This document shows positions 1 to 17,303 of a stretch of 64,000 nucleotides of DNA, piece after piece. The DNA is taken from contig NC_084835.1 of the NCBI RefSeq assembly GCF_033115175.1, positions 62,726,448 to 62,790,447 of the forward strand. Reading direction: 5' to 3'. A model generated the notes under the pieces. The model saw only the letters and a list, made by a program, of their open reading frames with translations. It had not been told where the DNA came from and did not search any database. The DNA comes from Lepus europaeus. Taxonomy: Eukaryota > Chordata > Mammalia > Lagomorpha > Leporidae. Each line of letters opens with the position of its first letter. Within the stretch, counting starts at the first letter, position 1. The position numbers were made by a program, and so were the translations under genes.

Positions 1-724
1 CCTTTGCACGTGCCAGGAAACAAGTGTGAGACTACAGGGTACTGTGTGGAGGGGCTGCAGATAAAACACAGGACACTCAGTCAAATCTGACTATTAGGAA
101 AACAACAAATGGTTTTTCCTGGAAGTACATCTTGTGTAATCTTTCAGCTTGTTCCAACTACTGCCTGTAGTTGTGTGCTTAGTTTATTGTCTTATTTCGC
201 CATGCCTTTGTGTCCTTTTGTTCTCTATTGGCAGAGGCATGAAGAGGATAAAAAAGGAACAATGAGGGAAGGAGAGATTGTAAGTCTCCTTTTCAGGTTA
301 GGGAATTTTCTTCCTATGTAGAGTTGTCATACAAAGGCCCAGGAGTCCTTCCTGCAAAGTCTTTTGGTCTGCAGAACAACCTCTTTGGTTGTGCTCTGGC
401 AAATTTCTAGCTTAACTCTAGAGGGACATGTGTTTGAAGTCTGGGTTCTCAAGCAACTGGAATAAAAGCGCCCTGGTTTCCTGCAAAGGAGCACTGGAGA
501 TAGCGTTTTTCAGCCCTCCGCAGGGCAGGCCTTCTGGAACAACACAGGGCCCATGTCATGGCGGAAAGGGACAGTTCATTCACAGCCATTGACCCTACAA
601 TCCCACGTCAGGGAAAGGAAATGCGGATAGGGGCCCATGTGGATCCCAGTGAATATGAATGGAACAGAAGGAAGAGTACCAGATGAGATGACATCATGGT
701 TAAGTTTAATGAGTGTTTTTCACG
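1..724. other. Unique flank, nothing recognised
   Basis: Ordinary non-repetitive sequence upstream of the CpG island. I recognise no exon, RNA gene or transposon in it. Confidence 0.5.
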
Positions 725-900
725 TGCTAAACATTGGCCTACACCATCTACACTTGGAGATACGAGATAGGCATGTCATTATCCCCACTGCATATGGGGG
801 AAACTGAGGCAGGCAAGCTGAAGCAATTTAGTTACTTAACTGAAGTAGCTGGTTAGTGGAAGAGACAAACTGGTTCCAGAACCACTCCATCTGCTTCCAC
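725..900 (-). repeat. MIR element
   Basis: Contains the reverse complement of the MIR core: counts such as GGGGAAACTGAGGCAGG followed by a stretch equivalent to TTAACT-GAAGTAGCTGGTTAGTGG. Old and diverged. Confidence 0.65.
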
Positions 901-2754
901 AGGCTACACCCTCTGCAGGGCAAGGTGTGCACAGAGGCAGGCGCTGTGAGCAGGGAGCCTAAGTTGATTCCACCCCACATGCTGAAGACAAGGGGGGCCT
1001 GGGTGGGCTAGTGCAGGCCATGGTCTCCCCGCGCGCAGCCCTGGTTGTACAGGCAAGACAGCCAGGCCAGGTGGATGAAATGATCAGGGTAGGTCAATGA
1101 GTGGTGAATAAATTATAAGCATATTATATCAGGAGTCCTTAGAAGAGCGAGCGAGTGAAAGGTTACAGGTCAGAGTTCAATCTAACCGCACTACTCATTT
1201 TCCTCTTCTCTCCCTCACCACCAACCCCAATGCTTTCCTTCAACACTCTCTGCTGCTGCAGAGAGTTCCGAATGTTGTGCTGCGCTCTGAGCTGTGGAGA
1301 CGCCAGCGAATTATTATGATTAGGTAGCCCTGGCCCTTCAGTCCTCAGCAGGGTGAAAGTGCTCTCGTCTAATCTCAGAAATGATCCGAACAGAACTGGC
1401 CGGTGAAATTAGAAGGGAAAGGAACCCAGAGGGGCCGAGAGTATGGTTGTTCCTTTCCAAATAACACCTGACTTGAAAAACCCAGGGAATGGATGTTGAT
1501 CCTGTATTACAGAGGGGATGAAGGACTCCGCTGGAAACAGATGTGATCTGTTTGATTTCCTCTGATACCCTGAGCTGAAAACAAAGAAAATTACTGAATG
1601 TGGTAATGCTCAGGTTAAATAGAACTGCACAAAATTGCAAGGAGCTCAGTGTGGAAGGAAGTCTCTGAATAATAAACCATAAATTTCGTTGCAGTCATCA
1701 ACATAAGAAAAAGCCAGCTATGTCCCAAGGTCCAGTGTGTCTTGAAAAAGATTCTTTTCTTTTCCAAATCCCTCAAATGAGTTTTAAATGTGCAAAATGA
1801 TGGCTATAATTTATGCAGCAATGTGAAACTATTACTGGCTTAATCCACCTAAAATCCTAATGAAGTTCTGCAATATGGTTCTTGTTTATACAGCCCAGCA
1901 AACAGAGGCTAGGAACTGCCACCTATGGCCCCTGGCAGCCAGTGGTGTAATGAAATAAAACTACAGGCCCAATCTCTGTACAAAACGCCAGATTATCACC
2001 AGCATTCAAGAAATCCTGATTTGGGAGCCAAACTTGCAGTAGAAAACAACTAGACCTAGTTATTTCTCCTTTGCAGTGATTTCTCTACAAGGAACCAATT
2101 CAGTGTGGGTCATAAAACCTCCCTTTGTTAGGGCTTTTAAGGTTCAGAATTCCAGCAGGTGGAGGGAGGTTAGACTCCTAACAATCCGATCAAAATCCGG
2201 ACTCAGTCGTCTGACAAAGCATGGCACAGGCCCCCTTCCAATCGGGCAGGTGCAGGAATACCTTCTAGAAAATGACCCCCACCTGACATATCATCCTCCG
2301 CTTCAAAACACCAAACATGCATCTTTCATTCTTAATTTGACAAGTGTACACCCTGGGCTGCAACACAGGGGAATGCTGCGTATCTTGGAAGCAACCCCTC
2401 TCACCACCGCTGTGGGCAGCAAAGCCCTTCAGTGTGGGTTTTGTGGACCCCTACACCGCGAAAGTCAGGATAGTCAGTATCCCTCTTCCAAATATTCCGA
2501 TCTGGATCCCAAGTCTTGGGCAGCACTTGCTTGTCTGCCCTCTTTTCCTGAATCTTGGCTGCCTCATTTCAATAGATAATTGAAATCTTTCTTACTTTCT
2601 CAACACTCCATGGGGAAATTCCACTTTGCGATTCTCTTTGGCCTGTCATTTTACTTTGCAGTTGAGACGAGAGGGATGAGCTAGGAAACAGCATGTCTCT
2701 CTCGCTCTTCCCTTCTCCCTTTTTTAAATGACGTAGGGAGTTTGGACATCCTCC
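901..2754. other. Unique upstream region
   Basis: No repeat family recognised. It holds an open frame of 167 codons at 2076-2579, but this has no recognisable domain and reads like chance. Enhancers of TMEM200C could lie here, but sequence alone does not show it. Confidence 0.4.
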
Positions 2755-3724
2755 TTCTCCCCCACCCCCGCCCCCCCGACGCTAACCCCGATTCCTGGAG
2801 AATTCTCGTCTTCCTTTGCGCGCGCTTGCCGCTGGCCGCAGCGGGCAGAAAGGGCCCCCGGAGCCCCCGGTAACCTCGGCGGAGCCCCGGGGTGCCCGCG
2901 CCCGGGGGAGTCGCCGCGGTCCCCCTGGGGCGCGCACAGAGCCCGGCTCGGCAGAGGCGCGGCCACCCCGGAGGCTTCCGCGCGCCCCGCGGTGCGCCCA
3001 GCCCAGCGGGGGTGGCTCCCCTCCGCCGGGGCCCGAGTTCGCCGGGGGACAACTCACTGTGTTCGCCGGGCGTCCGCACTGCAAACTCCCGAGCGGGAGG
3101 GGGCAAAGTCGAGGCTGAGGCGCGCAGAGGAGCAGAGGCTGCGAGAGAGGAGGGACGGGAGGGCGGGCGTCCGGGACTCCCCTCGGATCCCGCCAGGGTC
3201 CCCATCGGGCGGGGGAGGGCGGGCCTTCCCTCCCGCGGCCCCCGGCCCGCTGCTCAGACAGGTAGCTGGCTCAGAAGGCGCAGAGGTGCCGCCGGGGGCA
3301 GGTGCGGGTCCCGGGGCGCCCCGCCCCGGGGGCTCCGCGCCCGAGCGCCCCCTCCTCCCCACCCCGGGCGCCGCGCTTCCGAAGGGGCGGCCGGCGGTGC
3401 GGGAAGGAGGCGGGGGCGGGGAGTCTGGGGGCCCGCGGAGGGGGCGGGGGGCGGGGGCGCACGGGCCGCCGTGCCGGGCCGGGTACCGCCTGCCATCCTG
3501 CCGCAATTTCCCTGTGTCATGGCTCCGGTCTCTTAGCAACGGCGCCAGTCCGGCCGCCCCGAGCTGCCGCCGCGGGCTCAACTCCACCCGGCGGAGCCCG
3601 GCGCGCCGCAGCCACACAAAAGAGGCGCAAGGGCCTGGGACCGCGCGGCCGCCCGGGAGCGACGCGGGAGGGGCGCGGGGCGCAGGAGGAGGAGCGGCGC
3701 GGGAGAGGAGGGCTCCCAGGCAGG

Positions 3725-3838
3725 ATGCAGGATGCGGAGGACCTGACACTTCTTGGAAACTCTTGGAAATGGCTCCCGCCGCTGCGCCGGAGGGGGCTGC
3801 GAGCCCGGGGCGGGCGATCGCCCCCGCGGGGCTGCTGA
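3725..3838 (+). CDS. Possible 37-codon upstream ORF in exon 1
   Basis: ATG at 3725 to TGA at 3836-3838, wholly inside the CpG island. A second short frame, ATG 3769 to TGA 3898-3900 (43 codons), overlaps it. Both would be upstream ORFs of TMEM200C only if transcription begins upstream of 3725. Neither shows features of a conserved peptide. Confidence 0.15.
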   Translation: MQDAEDLTLLGNSWKWLPPLRRRGLRARGGRSPPRGC

Positions 3839-3913
3839 GCCGCGCTCACACCGAGGGCCCCGAGGCGCCGTGCCCGCGCTCCGCCGTCGGCTCGGGCTGA
3901 AAAAGTTTCTCCA

Positions 3914-8810
<4,897 letters not shown>

Positions 8811-9590
8811 AGGGGAAGAAATGCACACTTGAGTCAGTGCATTGACCCTTCCCTGGTGCCCTTTGTGGACTGATCCGAGGAGGAGTTCATTCCATATCCA
8901 AAGAGCTGCAGAATGTTATCCTTGAATTGCGTTCACAGATTCCTGTAGATAACTCCAAGCAATTTTTTAAAGACAAAGCAAACTAGTCTTTTTATGTCCG
9001 ATGGTGATTGTATGTTCCATGAAAACCAAATGTATTAAAAGGTCAGCAATCTAGTAGATAAAATTCTCTTAATTTTCTTAGGATGAAAATAATATATTTT
9101 TGACAGTAACTGTGCACTTTACGCCAACTTTTTTTCTTTTTATCCCTAATTTCCCTGACTCCTGCCCTCTCCTTTGGATTGTGTCCATAGCTGCTTGTGA
9201 ATGACAAGCTTTTTTTCTCCCTCCCTTTGCGGAGCTTAAAGGTTTGTCTCAGTTCTCTTAGAATTGCTCTTAGTAAATGAAGTTAAAGCCAAAAGCATGA
9301 GTAATTCAGGAAAGAGCATTTTCCTTGTCCCAACCCACTCTCTCAGCCCGTGCAAATGTCCAAAGTCCTCAGTTTTTTGTTTGTTTGTTTTTTTTTAATT
9401 GTATTTTGCATTTTGCCACAGGTATGTTGTGTAGACCGGAGGGCTCCAGGAGCCAGATGGACTGTTAACTTTCCTAAATTTGCATTAAAAATATCAGGTA
9501 CACCATGCTTTAATGAGTATTATCACACCTGTATTTAAAGTAGAATTAATATTTAAAATCTTTTTTAATAAAAGACGTTTCCAAATGGTT
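8811..9590 (+). other. TMEM200C: TMEM200C 3' UTR (minimum extent)
   Basis: AT-rich, repeat-free sequence following the stop at 8808-8810. AATAAA signals occur at 9567-9572, 9834-9839 and 10881-10886. The first is the nearest clear signal, so the short form would end about 15-30 bases after it. Longer forms reaching 9.86 or 10.9 kb are possible. Confidence 0.5.
9567..9572 (+). terminator. TMEM200C: Candidate polyadenylation signal of TMEM200C
   Basis: First canonical AATAAA on the sense strand after the stop codon, about 760 bases downstream. Further copies at 9834 and 10881 could serve longer transcripts. Confidence 0.45.
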
Positions 9591-10349
9591 AAACATAATA
9601 TTGCCTCATTTTGCCTTGGAACTGATACTTCTCAAACACAGTAAACACTTAACAGTTCATCTGGTAAAGCTAAACTATTTTGTTATGACACTGCTTCTAT
9701 GAGTATGACGGGAGCTATCTTCCCCCAGAGTATTCAGCACCATCATTGCTCAATTTCCAGTATATTTTTAACTTAGGATACAGGGTAGCATTTAACATTT
9801 GGGAATTTCTCTTTCAAACAGAGTGCAACATTAAATAAATAGTCATTTTCTATACTGCTTCTGGTATACCTCGGAGTATTCATTTACAGAACACCAGGCT
9901 TGATAGTCCCTCCTATCCTCTTGGATTTCACTATTTAATGTTAAGTTCATGGTCTTGAATCCATGGCCAGTATAGGCAAGAAGGTGATGTCCTAATAATT
10001 TGGTAGATTGTTTACACTTGATCTTTTTAAAAGTTCATGGGCTAATTTGCGAGAACTGTAGACAACAGTTGTATTTCTGGTGCTTCTTCCTCAGAGTGCT
10101 ACCTTGAGCCCCTTGGGAGTGGTATTATTTTGTTTTGGCCATACAAGCTCTTCAGTTCAAGGTAGCCGAGACGGCACTGCAGGGGGTTAAAATACTGCTT
10201 TTAAAGGAAAACTGATGAAAGCTGTGGTCATGGTGGTCCTGTGGAAGGAGTGCAGATTCAGGATGGAGACTGGACCCCTGCTCTTGGCATTTGCTCATTG
10301 TGACGTGGCCTTGAATTTGTCGCAAGTGCAAGTCTCGTTCATCTGATGA
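9591..10349. other. AT-rich region downstream of TMEM200C
   Basis: Unique sequence with a second AATAAA at 9834-9839, so it may be extended 3' UTR. No coding exon or transposon recognised. Confidence 0.4.
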
Positions 10350-10447
10350 ACATACTTCAAAAAGTTTGTGGAAAAACAGAATGAAAAGATAAGCTTACTG
10401 TGGTGCAAAATCATTTTGCAACCCCTGTATAAGTTTTTCAAATATAT
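10350..10447 (+). mobile_element. Mariner-like miniature element, copy 1
   Basis: Shares ACTTCAAAAAGTTTGTGG, a GATAAGCTTA block and GGTGCAAAA with about ten other places in this window. The right end is degraded. Family assignment is inferred from the GGTGCAAAA motif typical of mariner ends. Confidence 0.45.
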
Positions 10448-10649
10448 GCAACTAGACATGCCTCACAGGGCTATGAGGTGCAGGGAGCAGGGTGGAGGCT
10501 AAGATGAGGGTTTCAGTGTCCTAGCCTGGAGAGCACATGGCCCAGAGCGTGGATTCAACCAGAGGTGGCTGTCATCATCACTACTGGCTTTATAATAAGC
10601 TGCCTGGGGGCACACTGTAGAAGGAGACTTCCCACAGCCTGGGCTCGAG

Positions 10650-10785
10650 CAAGCCTCAGCTGCAATCTGGGCTTCCCACTCATGACCTGCATAACCTTAC
10701 ACAAATCGCTTAATCCTCTGGGCCTCTGGTAAATAATGTAATCTCTATGATCCCCTTCAGCTCTAAAAGCCTTACTTAAATTCAG
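10650..10785 (+). repeat. MIR element
   Basis: Sense-strand MIR pattern: CATGACCTGC-type core, then ACAAATCGCTTAATCCTCTG and GCCTCTGGTAAATAATG, matching the usual order in MIR. Confidence 0.55.
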
Positions 10786-11047
10786 AGTATTGGTTTTGTC
10801 CAGGATCTAATCATACTTTTGCACACACAACTTGGCAAAGAGTGAGAATATTTCATAAACTATTTAGTGTAACTTTCTATAATAAATTAACAAAGGACCT
10901 AGTTTATTTCCAGATTGTATCTGCTTTAAGCTAATAACTCATTTTAAGGTTGTAGATTCATTTATGGGGCTCTTCTGTAAAGCAAAAGTGAGTTTTCACC
11001 TGTGTGTGTGACCAGCATGTGTAATGAGAACTCCAGGTAGTAGTACA

Positions 11048-11382
11048 TTTTTTTTTTTTTTTTTTGACAGGCAGAGTGGATAGTGAGAGAGAGAGACAGA
11101 GAGAAAGGTCTTCCTTTTTGCCGTTGGTTCACCCTCCAATGGCCGCTGCAGCCGGCACATCGCGCTGATCCAAAGCCAGGAGCCAGGCGCTTCTCCTGGT
11201 CTCCCATGGGGTGCAGGGCCCAAGCACTTGGGCCATCCTCCACTGCCTTCCCAGGCCATAGCAGAGAGCTGGCCTGGAAGAGGGGCAACCGGGACAGAAT
11301 CCGGCGCCCCGACCGGGACTAGAACCCGGTGTGCCGGCACCACAAGGCGGAGGATTAGCCTGTTAAGCCACGGCGCCGGCCG
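11048..11382 (-). mobile_element. CSINE (rabbit C repeat), full length, young
   Basis: Begins with poly(T) and ends in CGGCGCCGGCC, so it is antisense. It is flanked by a perfect 15-base duplication GTAGTAGTACATTTT at 11037-11051 and 11383-11397. It contains a B-box-like GGTTCTAGTCCCGG (in sense), inherited from its tRNA ancestor. Confidence 0.92.
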
Positions 11383-11397
11383 GTAGTAGTACATTTT

Positions 11398-12029
11398 AAC
11401 AGTACCAATTGCTTTATAACACTTCCAAGAAATTACCAAATGTCCCTAGGTTTCCCTCTCCATTACCTTTCATATAGGTCTGTTTATACCTTGAGAAAGT
11501 TTGTTGTTTATTTAAAAAGACAAACAGTTTCTGGGGTTAGGATCCTGCTGCTGGCCTCAGAAAATGCACTCTAGGGTAGTCAGCAAATAACAAAGCAACA
11601 GCATCTTAGTTCAGTTAAAGAGAGGTGGACAGAATAATGTTTATCCCTTACAAACTTCAGAAAAATAAATGCTGGTGTATGACCTTGATGGCTCATTTGC
11701 AGTAATTCAATGAAACAAAAGCATCCAGCTCGTGTGGGTCTCATACATCCTGGCCCTCTGAAATGAAATGACGTCAGCAGGCTAACTTGGTTCAGTAGAA
11801 GTCCTATCTGTCTTCACCACTGTGCAAATTTAACCAGATTTTCTCCTCGGAAGATAAGAATGATGAGTTCAGTTTTCCAAATCTTGGGAGGAGCCTGAGA
11901 CGTCTCAGGGTTTCAGAAGGAATTCTCGGCACTCAAGACCACAGTAACTACCAGTCTTAACTTTAGTAGGAGCAGAAATCCTCAACAATAATGATGCTCA
12001 TTTTTCCTTACCTTTTATTGTGGGCTCTG
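11398..12029. other. Unique sequence, nothing recognised
   Basis: No repeat or exon recognised between the CSINE and the MIR that follows. Confidence 0.4.
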
Positions 12030-12200
12030 TGCTATTCCACAAGTCTTGTGATACTATCTCAATTAACCCTCACAGCTACTCTATTGCAGCAGGATTATTA
12101 TTATCCTCATTAGAAAGACACTGAGGTGGGACCTGGGAAGGGAACGCTTGCCCAGGATTACAGAGCTAGTAAGCCGTGGAGTCAGGGTTCACTCAGAGTT
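12030..12200 (-). repeat. MIR element
   Basis: Antisense MIR pattern: TTATTATTATCCTCATTAGA, then GACACTGAGG and CCCAGGATTACAGAGCTAG. Confidence 0.65.
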
Positions 12201-12589
12201 TGAGGATATATGGGCTTGTTGGCAGGTGCCGTGCCAGCTGAAACTGGCATTGCTGTAGAACATTGAAGTATTGTCTCTCTTCTCGCATTCCCACTAGATC
12301 CTCTTCCAGACCCATTGTTGGAGATATGCAGAGAAGAGTTAGAATGTACAGTAGGTAAAAAGCCAGAGTTTGTGTTGATGTCTTTGGCATTCACACGGTT
12401 TTCTTGTAACTTTACAGCATTAATTTTGGAATATTTAAAGGGACTTTATAGAGGAGGTCATGGCCACCTCTCCCCTTCTATTTGTAAGCGAGATTGCTAA
12501 AACTGAGACAGATGGGCTGATTTGATAGAGACAGACAACAAGGCAGGACTAATATACTGAAATATTTGCAATAATTGGCCATTTCTCCT

Positions 12590-12775
12590 TAATTTCTATT
12601 GTGCCCTGGCTGGGTGACCATGGGCAAGCACTCAGCCTCTCTGTGCCTCAACTTCCCATTGCATACAATAGGAATAACAAGGGTAGCTCCATTCCAGGAC
12701 TGGAGTGAAGATGAATGAGTGAATGTGTAAAGTGCTTATAGCAGGCTTGGCCATAAGGATGTTACCAAAGATTTG
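12590..12775 (+). repeat. MIR element
   Basis: Sense MIR: TGGGTGACCATGGGCAAGC, then TCTCTGTGCCTCAACTTCCC, then GTGTAAAGTGCTTATAGCAG. Order and spacing fit. Confidence 0.7.
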
Positions 12776-12944
12776 TTGGTTTTATTTCAAATAGAATCCC
12801 CTGCTAAATAGAATTATCCCACATGGCTTTCCTTTTCATTCATAGAATAACTTCAGGTTTAAAAACCTAACATGTAAGACAATATTTGCACAGTGGCTCC
12901 ACGTATGACTTGAGGAGGTTAAATAACCTTGTTCCTGGCTTTCC

Positions 12945-13090
12945 AGGCCTATTTAATGGAGCTAATAAATAGCATTTGACTCATCAAACCACTTATTGGA
13001 ATGAGGACTAAGTAAGCTAACATACTTAAAGGACATTGAGAACAATTCCTGGCATACAAAATATTCAGTAAATGTTAACTACTACTATCA
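12945..13090 (+). repeat. MIR-like 3' end
   Basis: GAGGACTAAGTAAGCTAACA followed by CCTGGCATACAAAATATTCA and GTAAATGTTAACTACTAC resembles the 3' half of MIR. Confidence 0.45.
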
Positions 13091-13550
13091 AGGCAAAATA
13101 TAGAAAAGTAATTAATAGACTAAAATTACTACTCAGGTATTGGGAACAGTCATAAACTTAGTGTAGCGAAAAGTCTTTATAATTTAGGTATATCTGAAAT
13201 TAAAAACAGGTCTCGGAGAAATGAGGACTTAGGTTGCTGCAGTAGCCCCTAAAAGAAGGGAGAGGTGAGGAGAACTGGATACAAAGCCCTTGTGGTACCA
13301 TGATCATAACCTTATGTAACAGTCAGTGAACACCCAAGCAAGCCAGCTCATGTGGCCATAGTTAGCCACGGTTGTTCTATGTCTTTTTCTTGAGGCTGGT
13401 GACATCAGAAAGCCCAGGCAAGCCTCTGACGTCCCAACGCCTGTCGTCCAAAAAGTCCCAAAGTCAAAATCAGGTGTTCTGTGAAGTTATTTAGATTGTA
13501 TAGACAAAAGATTTTTATACTAGTTTTCTCTCTAGCCATATGGGGTCCTT

Positions 13551-13869
13551 TTTTTTTTTTAAAGATTATATTTATTTAATTAAGAGATAGAGTTACAGAT
13601 AGTGAGAGGGAGAGACATAGAGAAAGGTCTTGCATCCCTGAGTCACACCCCAAATGATCTCTCAACAACCGGAGCTATGCTGATTTGAAGCTCAGAGCCA
13701 GGAGCTTCCTCCGGGTCTCCCACGTGGGTGCAAGGGCCCAAGCACTTGGGCCATCTTTCCCACAGAGAGCCAGATGGGAAGAAGAGCAGCCAGGACTAGA
13801 ACTTGCGCCCATATGGGATGCCAGTGCTGCAGGCAGAGAATTAACCTACTGTGCCACATCGTGGGCACC
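13551..13869 (-). mobile_element. CSINE, older copy
   Basis: Antisense CSINE with T-rich start, GAGAGGGAGAGACATAGAG tract, GGGCCCAAGCACTTGGGCC core and GTGCCACATCGTGGGC end. The flanks TGGGGTCCTTTT and TGGGGCTCCTTTT look like a diverged target duplication. Confidence 0.85.
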
Positions 13870-14003
13870 TGGGGCTCCTTTTAAAGATGCAGTTTTGAAT
13901 GTTATCTTTTTGAGCTAGAGAACTTAAAGAAAACCTCCTCAACAGCATAAAATTATTACAAACTAAGTACATGAATTTGTATTTTGATCAGAATAGTATT
14001 TTT

Positions 14004-14355
14004 GGCCGGCGCTGCGGCTCACTAGGCTAATCCTCCGCCTTGCGGCGCCGGCACACCGGGTTCTAGTCCCGGTCGGGGCACCGATCCTGTCCCGGTTGCC
14101 CCTCTTCCAGGCCAGCTCTCTGCTGTGGCCAGGGAGTGCAGTGGAGGATGGCCCAAGTGCTTGGGCCCTGCACCCCATGGGAGACCAGGAGAAGCACCTG
14201 GCTCCTGCCATCGGAACAGCGCGGTGCGCCGGCCGCAGCGCGCTACCGCGGCGGCCATTGGAGGGTGAACCAACGGCAAAAGGAAGACCTTTCTCTCTGT
14301 CTCTCTCTCACTTGTCCACTCTGCCTGTCAAAAAAAAAAAAAAAAAAAAAAAAAA
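14004..14355 (+). mobile_element. CSINE, full length, young
   Basis: Starts GGCCGGCGCTGCGG and ends in a long poly(A). A perfect 13-base duplication GAATAGTATTTTT flanks it (13991-14003 and 14356-14368). It is close in sequence to the copies at 43268, 49591 and 57076, so it belongs to a recently active subfamily. Confidence 0.93.
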
Positions 14356-14430
14356 GAATAGTATTTTTTTACAATCCATAAACATACACCTTATAGTCAC
14401 ACAATATGTAAATAAGAACTTATTATACAA

Positions 14431-14550
14431 GAGGACTTCACAGAGTTTGTAGAAAAGTGGAATGAAAAGATAAGTTTATTTTGGTGCAAGAACTTTTTGA
14501 GATCCGTTTTTCTTGCTACACGTTTTCCACAGAATTTTAGATGACCCCTC
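14431..14550 (+). mobile_element. Mariner-like miniature element, copy 2 (both ends present)
   Basis: About 120 bases with imperfect terminal inverted repeats (GAGGACTTCACAGAGTTTG at the left; AGAATTTTAGATGACCCCTC at the right) and the internal AAAAGATAAGTTTATTTTGG and GGTGCAAG blocks. Confidence 0.55.
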
Positions 14551-15293
14551 GTGTTAAGGGCTGCAGTTTAAGGCTAAAACTCTCCTTGCTCATAAGAAAG
14601 AACAGGATTGATACTTACGGAGTTGGTTTTTCGTAGATCAGACTGCTCTTCTATTTTCATTTTTTTTTGGGGGGGAGGGAGGCTGAAAATAACTGGGTGT
14701 GAATTTCAGGAAACTTTTTTGTTTGAAGGGTGAACTCAAAAAGCATTGTAAGAATTTTTTCTTCCTTTCCAGGGAAATCATCCTGGAGATTTTTCTTTTA
14801 AAAAACAGTGAATTTCTTTAAGTGGATATGAAAAGTATGTTTTCTCTGTCAAGCCATCGGCAAGCTAGGGAGTCCAACTTTCATCATACGACCACCTGCA
14901 ACTTTCCAATGACCGAGGATGAGCTACTCATTTTCTGGGTGCCATCTGCTGATTTATTTCGTGTGATGTCGGTGTTGCCTCCCTAGGAGTCTGAGTCACC
15001 AATGTTTGCCAGGCTCCCAGAGCCAGAGGTCCCTTAACATTTCTATCATCTGAAAACAACTTGTTATTCAATTTTCAACAGGCTCCCAACTCTCACCCTT
15101 TGGTAATTTCAGATAGAAATTGAGATATGGTTGTGCACGACCAGCAGGATATTTGCTTGCTTCATCACTAAACTATCCGAACACTGATCCACTGGAATAT
15201 CACACAACATGTGCCAGTTTCCACACCCTGTGCTTCCGGTCCTAAACAGTGCCCAAGTCCAATCAAATCCCAGGAAGGCTCCAGGGTGGATTA

Positions 15294-15324
<31 letters not shown>
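15294..15324 (+). repeat. Poly(A) run
   Basis: About 31 consecutive A bases not attached to a recognisable SINE or L1. It may be a leftover retroposon tail. Confidence 0.8.
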
Positions 15325-15327
<3 letters not shown>

Positions 15328-15490
15328 AAGCCTATGAAAATAGGAAGAAGAAAGGGTAGAGTTGCTAGCTTTCTGTTTTTTGGAGGAGCACTTGGTTACT
15401 CTTGTTTGTAGATCCTTTCCCATCCTTTCATTTTTAAGACAAATGTCTTAAAATGAAAATTTATAATACCCTTTATTCCACAGAACATAC

Positions 15491-15622
15491 CAGGGGTTTC
15501 AAAATTTGTGGATCATGGTAATAAATGATGTTTATTTTGGTGCAAAAATAATTGAGAAGTCCATGCATAGTTTTTTCATAATACTCATTTCTGTATTTCT
15601 GTGAATTTTTTGTGGGCCCCTT
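15491..15622 (+). mobile_element. Mariner-like miniature element, copy 3
   Basis: TTTATTTTGGTGCAAAAATA, GTCCATGCATAGTTTTTTCA and a degraded right end, in the same order as the other copies. Confidence 0.5.
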
Positions 15623-15750
15623 ACTTTTTTTCAGTAAATGCATAGCTCAATATTCATTTGTATATTTTTCATTATTTAAGAAATTCAATACACCATTGTG
15701 TTATTGAAATGAATCCACTTGATTCTAGTAAATGCTAAATATCCAATAAT

Positions 15751-16092
15751 TTTTTTAGAAGATTTACTTATTTATTTGAAAGTCTGAGTTGCAGAGAGAA
15801 AGAGAGACACAGAGAAAGAGAGAGAGAGAGATCTTCCATCCATCAGTTCATTCCCCAAATGGTTGTAATGGACTGGGGTCAGGGCCAAGCTGAAGCCAGG
15901 AGCCAGGAACTTCTTCCAGGTTTCCCACGTGGGTGGCAGGGGCCCAACACTTGGGTCATCTTCCGAGGCTTTTCCCAGGCCGTTAGCAAGGAGCTGGATT
16001 AAAAGTGGAGCTGCTGGGATGTAAACCGGCACTCATATGAATGCCAGCATTGCAGGTAGCAGCTTAATCTGCTGTGCCACCATGTTGGCTGC
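15751..16092 (-). mobile_element. CSINE, older copy
   Basis: Antisense CSINE: AGATTTACTTATTTATTTGA start, GA-rich tract, GGCCCAACACTTGGGTC core, GTGCCACCATGTTGGC end. Flanked by TCCAATAAT at 15742-15750 and 16093-16101. Confidence 0.85.
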
Positions 16093-16101
16093 TCCAATAA
16101 T

Positions 16102-16976
16102 ATTTATTAATCAAAAAGAAATGTACGGTCAAATTTACAAACAATGGCTTTTAAGTTGAAAAATTGAAGTATCTTTAAGGTATGACTATACTTTGAAAGG
16201 AAGAAAGTCCGAAGTTATTAGAATTAGATCAATCAAAGCAAGCCAGGCCAAAAAACAATTTGGAGGAATTTGCCATTGCTTTGTTTCTTGTGGATAATTG
16301 CCTTATCACTCCACATTGTACAGATATGACCTGAAAGAACATAATTTCTCCTGTGACCCAAGATTCTGCCCTTTTGGTAAAATACACAAATTATCTTGAG
16401 ATCAGTTCACAATATATTATCAAATGTCAATCATCAGTCAAGTCGGCTCTGGAAATGATGAAAGTATGAGTAAGACACCATTTCTGACCACAGGATCGTG
16501 CAGGGTTATTTATGAGACAGGCATATAACCCATTAATCGTAATAGGCATAAGTTTGGCAAGAGAGTTATGACGTGGACCTTACAGCTGAGTCTTGGGAAA
16601 AGCAGAAAATGTCAGATGGGCACAGCGAGGTGGGAAAAGAGGGTCAGCCTGAAGCGCTGGTGTGAGCCATCGCAGGAGGCCAAACGCAGCGTCGCAGCTG
16701 GACGTCCAGAAGGCAGCTTCTGCTTCTGCTTCTACCACAACCTCTGGAAGACCAGATCGGGGGAGGTGTTTGTTTTGAAAGTTAAAAAAATAAAATATAA
16801 ACACCTATAGCTAATAGATATGGACACATAGAAGTACATAGGATATTAAGATTATAGTGATTTGGGCATTCAAATACTCTAAGTATATTTATCCTGTCAT
16901 TAGATACTTATTAATTCTCCATTAATAACTGACCTGTACTAGCAGGCATGAAGATCAGGAGATGGAACTAACTAAC
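16102..16976. other. Unique sequence, nothing recognised
   Basis: AT-rich DNA with an isolated GC-richer patch at 16560-16760. No repeat or exon recognised. Confidence 0.4.
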
Positions 16977-16977
16977 C

Positions 16978-17303
16978 TTTTTTTTTTTTTTAAGATTTAT
17001 TTATTTATTTGAAAGGTAGAGTTACAGAGAGAGAGAGAGAGGTCTTCCACCCCCTGGTTCACTCCCCAGGTGGCTGCAATGGCCAGGGCTGGTCCAGGCC
17101 AAAGCAGGAGCCAGGAGCTTCTACTTGGTCTCCCTTGGGGGTGCAGGGGCCCAAGGTCTTGGGCCATCTTCTGCAGCTTTTCACAGGCACATTAGCAAGG
17201 AGCATGGCTTGAAAATGGAGCAGCTGGGACAGGAATCATTGTCTATATGGGATGCCAGTGTCACAGGCAGCAGCTTAACCTGCCAAGCCACAACGCAGGC
17301 CCC
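16978..17303 (-). mobile_element. CSINE, older copy
   Basis: Antisense CSINE with AAGATTTATTTATTTATTTG, (GA)n, GGGGCCCAAGGTCTTGGG core and AAGCCACAACGCAGGCCCC end. Confidence 0.85.

Noticed and set aside
2076-2579. 167-codon open frame upstream of the CpG island
   Set aside because: No domain, no splice-site or promoter context, composition like non-coding DNA. Conservation would be needed to revive it.
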